Shown here piece by piece: positions 21,731 through 23,526 of a stretch of 23,526 nucleotides of DNA (position 1 is its first letter; each line of letters opens with the position of its first letter). Source of the DNA: an uncultured Treponema sp. (GTDB lineage: Bacteria; Spirochaetota; Spirochaetia; Treponematales; Treponemataceae); assembly GCA_937902445.1 (NCBI GenBank), contig CALELJ010000197.1, forward strand, positions 1-23,526. The letters run 5' to 3'. The notes beneath the pieces are model-generated. The model made no database searches and had not been told where the DNA came from. It worked only from the letters and a program-made list of their open reading frames with translations. A program made the position numbers and the translations under genes.

Positions 21731-22117
21731 CTACTTCAAAATTTCAATTATCACACTGGCTACAGCATATTCCTTTTCATGGCTGATTGAAACATGAATT
21801 CTGTAGTCTGTTCCGCACATTTTCTCGACGGTATCCAAAGCCTTGCCCGTAACATGAAATACAGGTTTTCCAAGCTCATCAGGAGCAACATAGACTTCGT
21901 TAAGATTGAACCCGCTGATTCCTGTTCCCAGGGCCTTTGAAAAAGCTTCCTTGGCGGCAAAGCGGCCGGCATAGAATTCACATTTTCTTCTTTCAGAAGC
22001 GGTGGCACCGGCTCTTTCATTTTCATTAAAAAAGCGCTCAATGAAAAGTGTCTCTTCACCCACCCGCTTTTTAAAACGTGAAATCTCAACTATGTCGCAG
22101 CCTGTTCCAAAAATCAT
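21731..22117 (-). CDS. acpS: Holo-[acyl-carrier-protein] synthase AcpS
   Basis: AcpS moves 4'-phosphopantetheine from CoA to the conserved serine of acyl carrier protein. The 128-residue length and motifs are typical: GTGCDIVEISRF (4-15) with the Mg-binding Asp8, FAAKEAFSKALGTG (53-66) with Glu57, and VSISHEKEYAVASV near the C-terminus. The start codon shares its A with the cdaR stop (TGATG), so translation is probably coupled. It is followed by DUF2225 and truA. The position directly behind the c-di-AMP synthase module puts an essential lipid-synthesis activator under the same transcription as the second-messenger system. Confidence 0.95.
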   Translation of the reverse strand: MIFGTGCDIVEISRFKKRVGEETLFIERFFNENERAGATASERRKCEFYAGRFAAKEAFSKALGTGISGFNLNEVYVAPDELGKPVFHVTGKALDTVEKMCGTDYRIHVSISHEKEYAVASVIIEILK

Positions 22118-23151
22118 CAGTCAGTCTCTCCGGAATCGGAAGCCCTGGTTTTAAAAACTTCTGGAGTTGCCTCATTATCATTTTCGGAACTTTTCTCTTC
22201 TTTTTTGACAATTTCCAGGGTAACTTCATTTTTTGAAATCTGTGCAAGGGTATATGCAGGAGAAAGTTCAACCATCACCGGAACAGTATAAATTCCAGGC
22301 TGTGTTATGAAAGAAAGATCAACATAGACACTCATGTTTTTAAGGCTGAACTTTTCGATGTCCAGAACGCTGCCTTCAACAACAACGCTGACATTTTCCA
22401 TCTCGCCTGCAATGTCGAATTCATCAGCAAGGGAATTGAACTTTACAACAACATCCTCGACTTCCTTAACCATGGCCTCAGAGACAACCGGAACTGAAAC
22501 TTTGACAAGATTTTCATCCATGAATGAAACGTAGGAATTTGGATTCACGGCCTTGAGTACCTTGGAAACCATGAATTCTGCTCCATCAATATTCACGGAA
22601 CCAACCTGAATCTCACTTACTTCGTCCAGCATGAACTGGGGGCCAGAAATGAAGATGTGGGATGGTTCTATTTTTGCATCAAGAGCCTTGTATCCGTGTG
22701 CAGGAGTTCCGTAGACGGAAGTTTTAAGGGGAACAAGTTTCATTGCCTTTTTCTGGATTTCAAAATGGAGGCTGTCAGGAATTACCGTAATCTCAAGAGG
22801 ATCAAGATCAAGCTGAACAAGTTTTTCGGAAAGGTCTACGCAGACAGGAAAATTCCAGTTGCCTTCCTTTGTGCGCGACGAAATGTCCACATAGGCTTCA
22901 AGATCATGTTCCGTAATCTGGGAAATCTTCTCGCGTCTTGTACGGATCTTTACCTTTATGTACTTTTCTTTCTGCAGTCCGTTTACAGGAAGCATGTTTC
23001 CTTCTTTTCTCACATCAAGGGGAACTGAAAAAGTTTTCGTTTCAAGAAGAGAAATCTGATGGAAAAAATATATCATGGCCGCAAGGATAAAGCAGATGGC
23101 TTTAACGGGCCAGTTGTTAATCAGCTTTTCCAGTAATGGTTTTGTGTTCAT
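22117..23151 (-). CDS. cdaR: YbbR-domain membrane protein, probable regulator of diadenylate cyclase (CdaR)
   Basis: A 344-residue protein with a short cytoplasmic start, one membrane segment (about 15-35, VKAICFILAAMIYFFHQISLL) and a long extracytoplasmic region. That region is made of repeated beta-rich units of the YbbR type, for example the SVPLDVRKEG strand, then KLVPLKTSVYG...IEPSHIFISGP, and a related VPVVSEA segment. It ends in a charged, acidic tail (about 310-344). YbbR/CdaR proteins bind and modulate the membrane diadenylate cyclase CdaA, and here the gene overlaps cdaA by 35 bases, the usual arrangement. I chose the ATG at 23151 because GAGGAC lies 7 bases upstream; an in-frame TTG at 23205 is less likely. 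The acpS start overlaps its stop by one base. Confidence 0.88.
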   Translation of the reverse strand: MNTKPLLEKLINNWPVKAICFILAAMIYFFHQISLLETKTFSVPLDVRKEGNMLPVNGLQKEKYIKVKIRTRREKISQITEHDLEAYVDISSRTKEGNWNFPVCVDLSEKLVQLDLDPLEITVIPDSLHFEIQKKAMKLVPLKTSVYGTPAHGYKALDAKIEPSHIFISGPQFMLDEVSEIQVGSVNIDGAEFMVSKVLKAVNPNSYVSFMDENLVKVSVPVVSEAMVKEVEDVVVKFNSLADEFDIAGEMENVSVVVEGSVLDIEKFSLKNMSVYVDLSFITQPGIYTVPVMVELSPAYTLAQISKNEVTLEIVKKEEKSSENDNEATPEVFKTRASDSGETD

Positions 23152-23526
23152 CAATAGTGTCCTCAATGATCTGCTGGTCAGGAGTAATGTCCAGCTGTCT
23201 TTCAAGAATTCTTGTCACCTGTTCCGATGTCAGGTCATAATGAAGCTTTGAATCATAGGCAAGGGAAAAGGCGCCTGTTTCCTCACTGACGATGAGAATG
23301 ACACAGTCAGTTACTTCGCTGAGACCGAGGGCAGCCCTGTGGCGTGTTCCGAAAGTCTTCTTGATGTCGTACTGCTCGCTGACAGGCAGGAAGCAGCCTG
23401 CGGAAAGGATTTTGTTTCCCTTGATGAAACAGGCGCCGTCATGAAGCGGAGTATTTGGGTGGAAGATTGTAAGAAGTAATTGTTGTGTAATATTTGCGTC
23501 AATTTTTGTTCCTACTTCATTTGTTG
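23117..23526 (-). CDS. cdaA: Diadenylate cyclase CdaA (partial, C-terminal 135 residues)
   Basis: CdaA makes c-di-AMP from two ATP at the membrane. Only the C-terminal part lies in the window; it enters from the right edge and ends at the TAA at 23117-23119. The visible segment is the catalytic DAC domain, with LHDGA (codons at 23432-23446) and GTRHRAALGLSEVTD (GTRHRAA at 23330-23350), the two nucleotide-binding signatures of the family. After it comes a VSEETGAFSLAYD strand and a helical tail. The N-terminal membrane helices are not seen, so the choice of CdaA over other DAC proteins rests on the neighbouring cdaR and on the C-terminus ending shortly after the DAC domain. The 3' end overlaps cdaR by 35 bases. 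Confidence 0.92.
   Translation of the reverse strand, partial: TNEVGTKIDANITQQLLLTIFHPNTPLHDGACFIKGNKILSAGCFLPVSEQYDIKKTFGTRHRAALGLSEVTDCVILIVSEETGAFSLAYDSKLHYDLTSEQVTRILERQLDITPDQQIIEDTIDEHKTITGKAD

Overview
The window reads as a chromosomal segment of a spirochaete, most probably a saccharolytic, gut- or rumen-type Treponema. The evidence is a periplasmic-flagellum gene set (FlbB collar protein, FliK, FlgD and a FlgE hook protein with the Lys165/Cys178 pair used for spirochaetal lysinoalanine cross-linking), a hexokinase, several lipoproteins and two outer-membrane beta-barrels ending in aromatic residues. The species cannot be fixed from sequence reading alone. I found no rRNA, tRNA, insertion sequence, prophage or CRISPR array, and no gene-free stretch longer than about 300 bases.

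Layout. 1-556 (minus): rpoZ-miaA, with miaA cut by the left edge, behind a good sigma-70-type promoter. 634-4851 (minus): a four-gene flagellar hook operon flbB-fliK-flgD-flgE with a sigma-28-like promoter at one end and a strong terminator at the other. 4866-6286 (minus): a monocistronic hexokinase with its own promoter and terminator. 6284-6366: a tandem heptamer array between the hexokinase promoter and the divergent helicase promoter. 6386-9130 (plus): a UvrD/Rep-type helicase, then a lipoprotein with a carbohydrate-binding-module-like fold, closed by a terminator. 9145-9741 (minus): an orphan lipoprotein.

9828-16960 (minus): a compact five-gene run with gaps of 1-16 bases, in transcription order GT4 glycosyltransferase, two related Wzi-like outer-membrane barrels, thiI and a secreted protein with two lipocalin-like halves. 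It is the least explained part of the window and looks like an envelope glycoconjugate locus with a tRNA-thiolation gene inside it. 17072-19998 (plus): family-4 uracil-DNA glycosylase plus priA. 19985-23526 (minus): cdaA (cut by the right edge)-cdaR/ybbR-acpS-DUF2225-truA, with overlapping or closely spaced genes, linking c-di-AMP synthesis, acyl-carrier-protein activation and tRNA pseudouridylation.

All three DNA-maintenance genes (helicase, UDG, priA) lie on the plus strand and nearly everything else on the minus strand. Three genes (helicase, glycosyltransferase, UDG) lack a convincing Shine-Dalgarno and have a -10-like box almost touching the start codon, suggesting leaderless or near-leaderless mRNAs. 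Most other genes have clear purine-rich ribosome-binding sites, which were used to correct several start codons. No clear-cut new defence or mobile system is visible. The best candidates for something undescribed are the five-gene envelope operon and the heptamer array between the two promoters.
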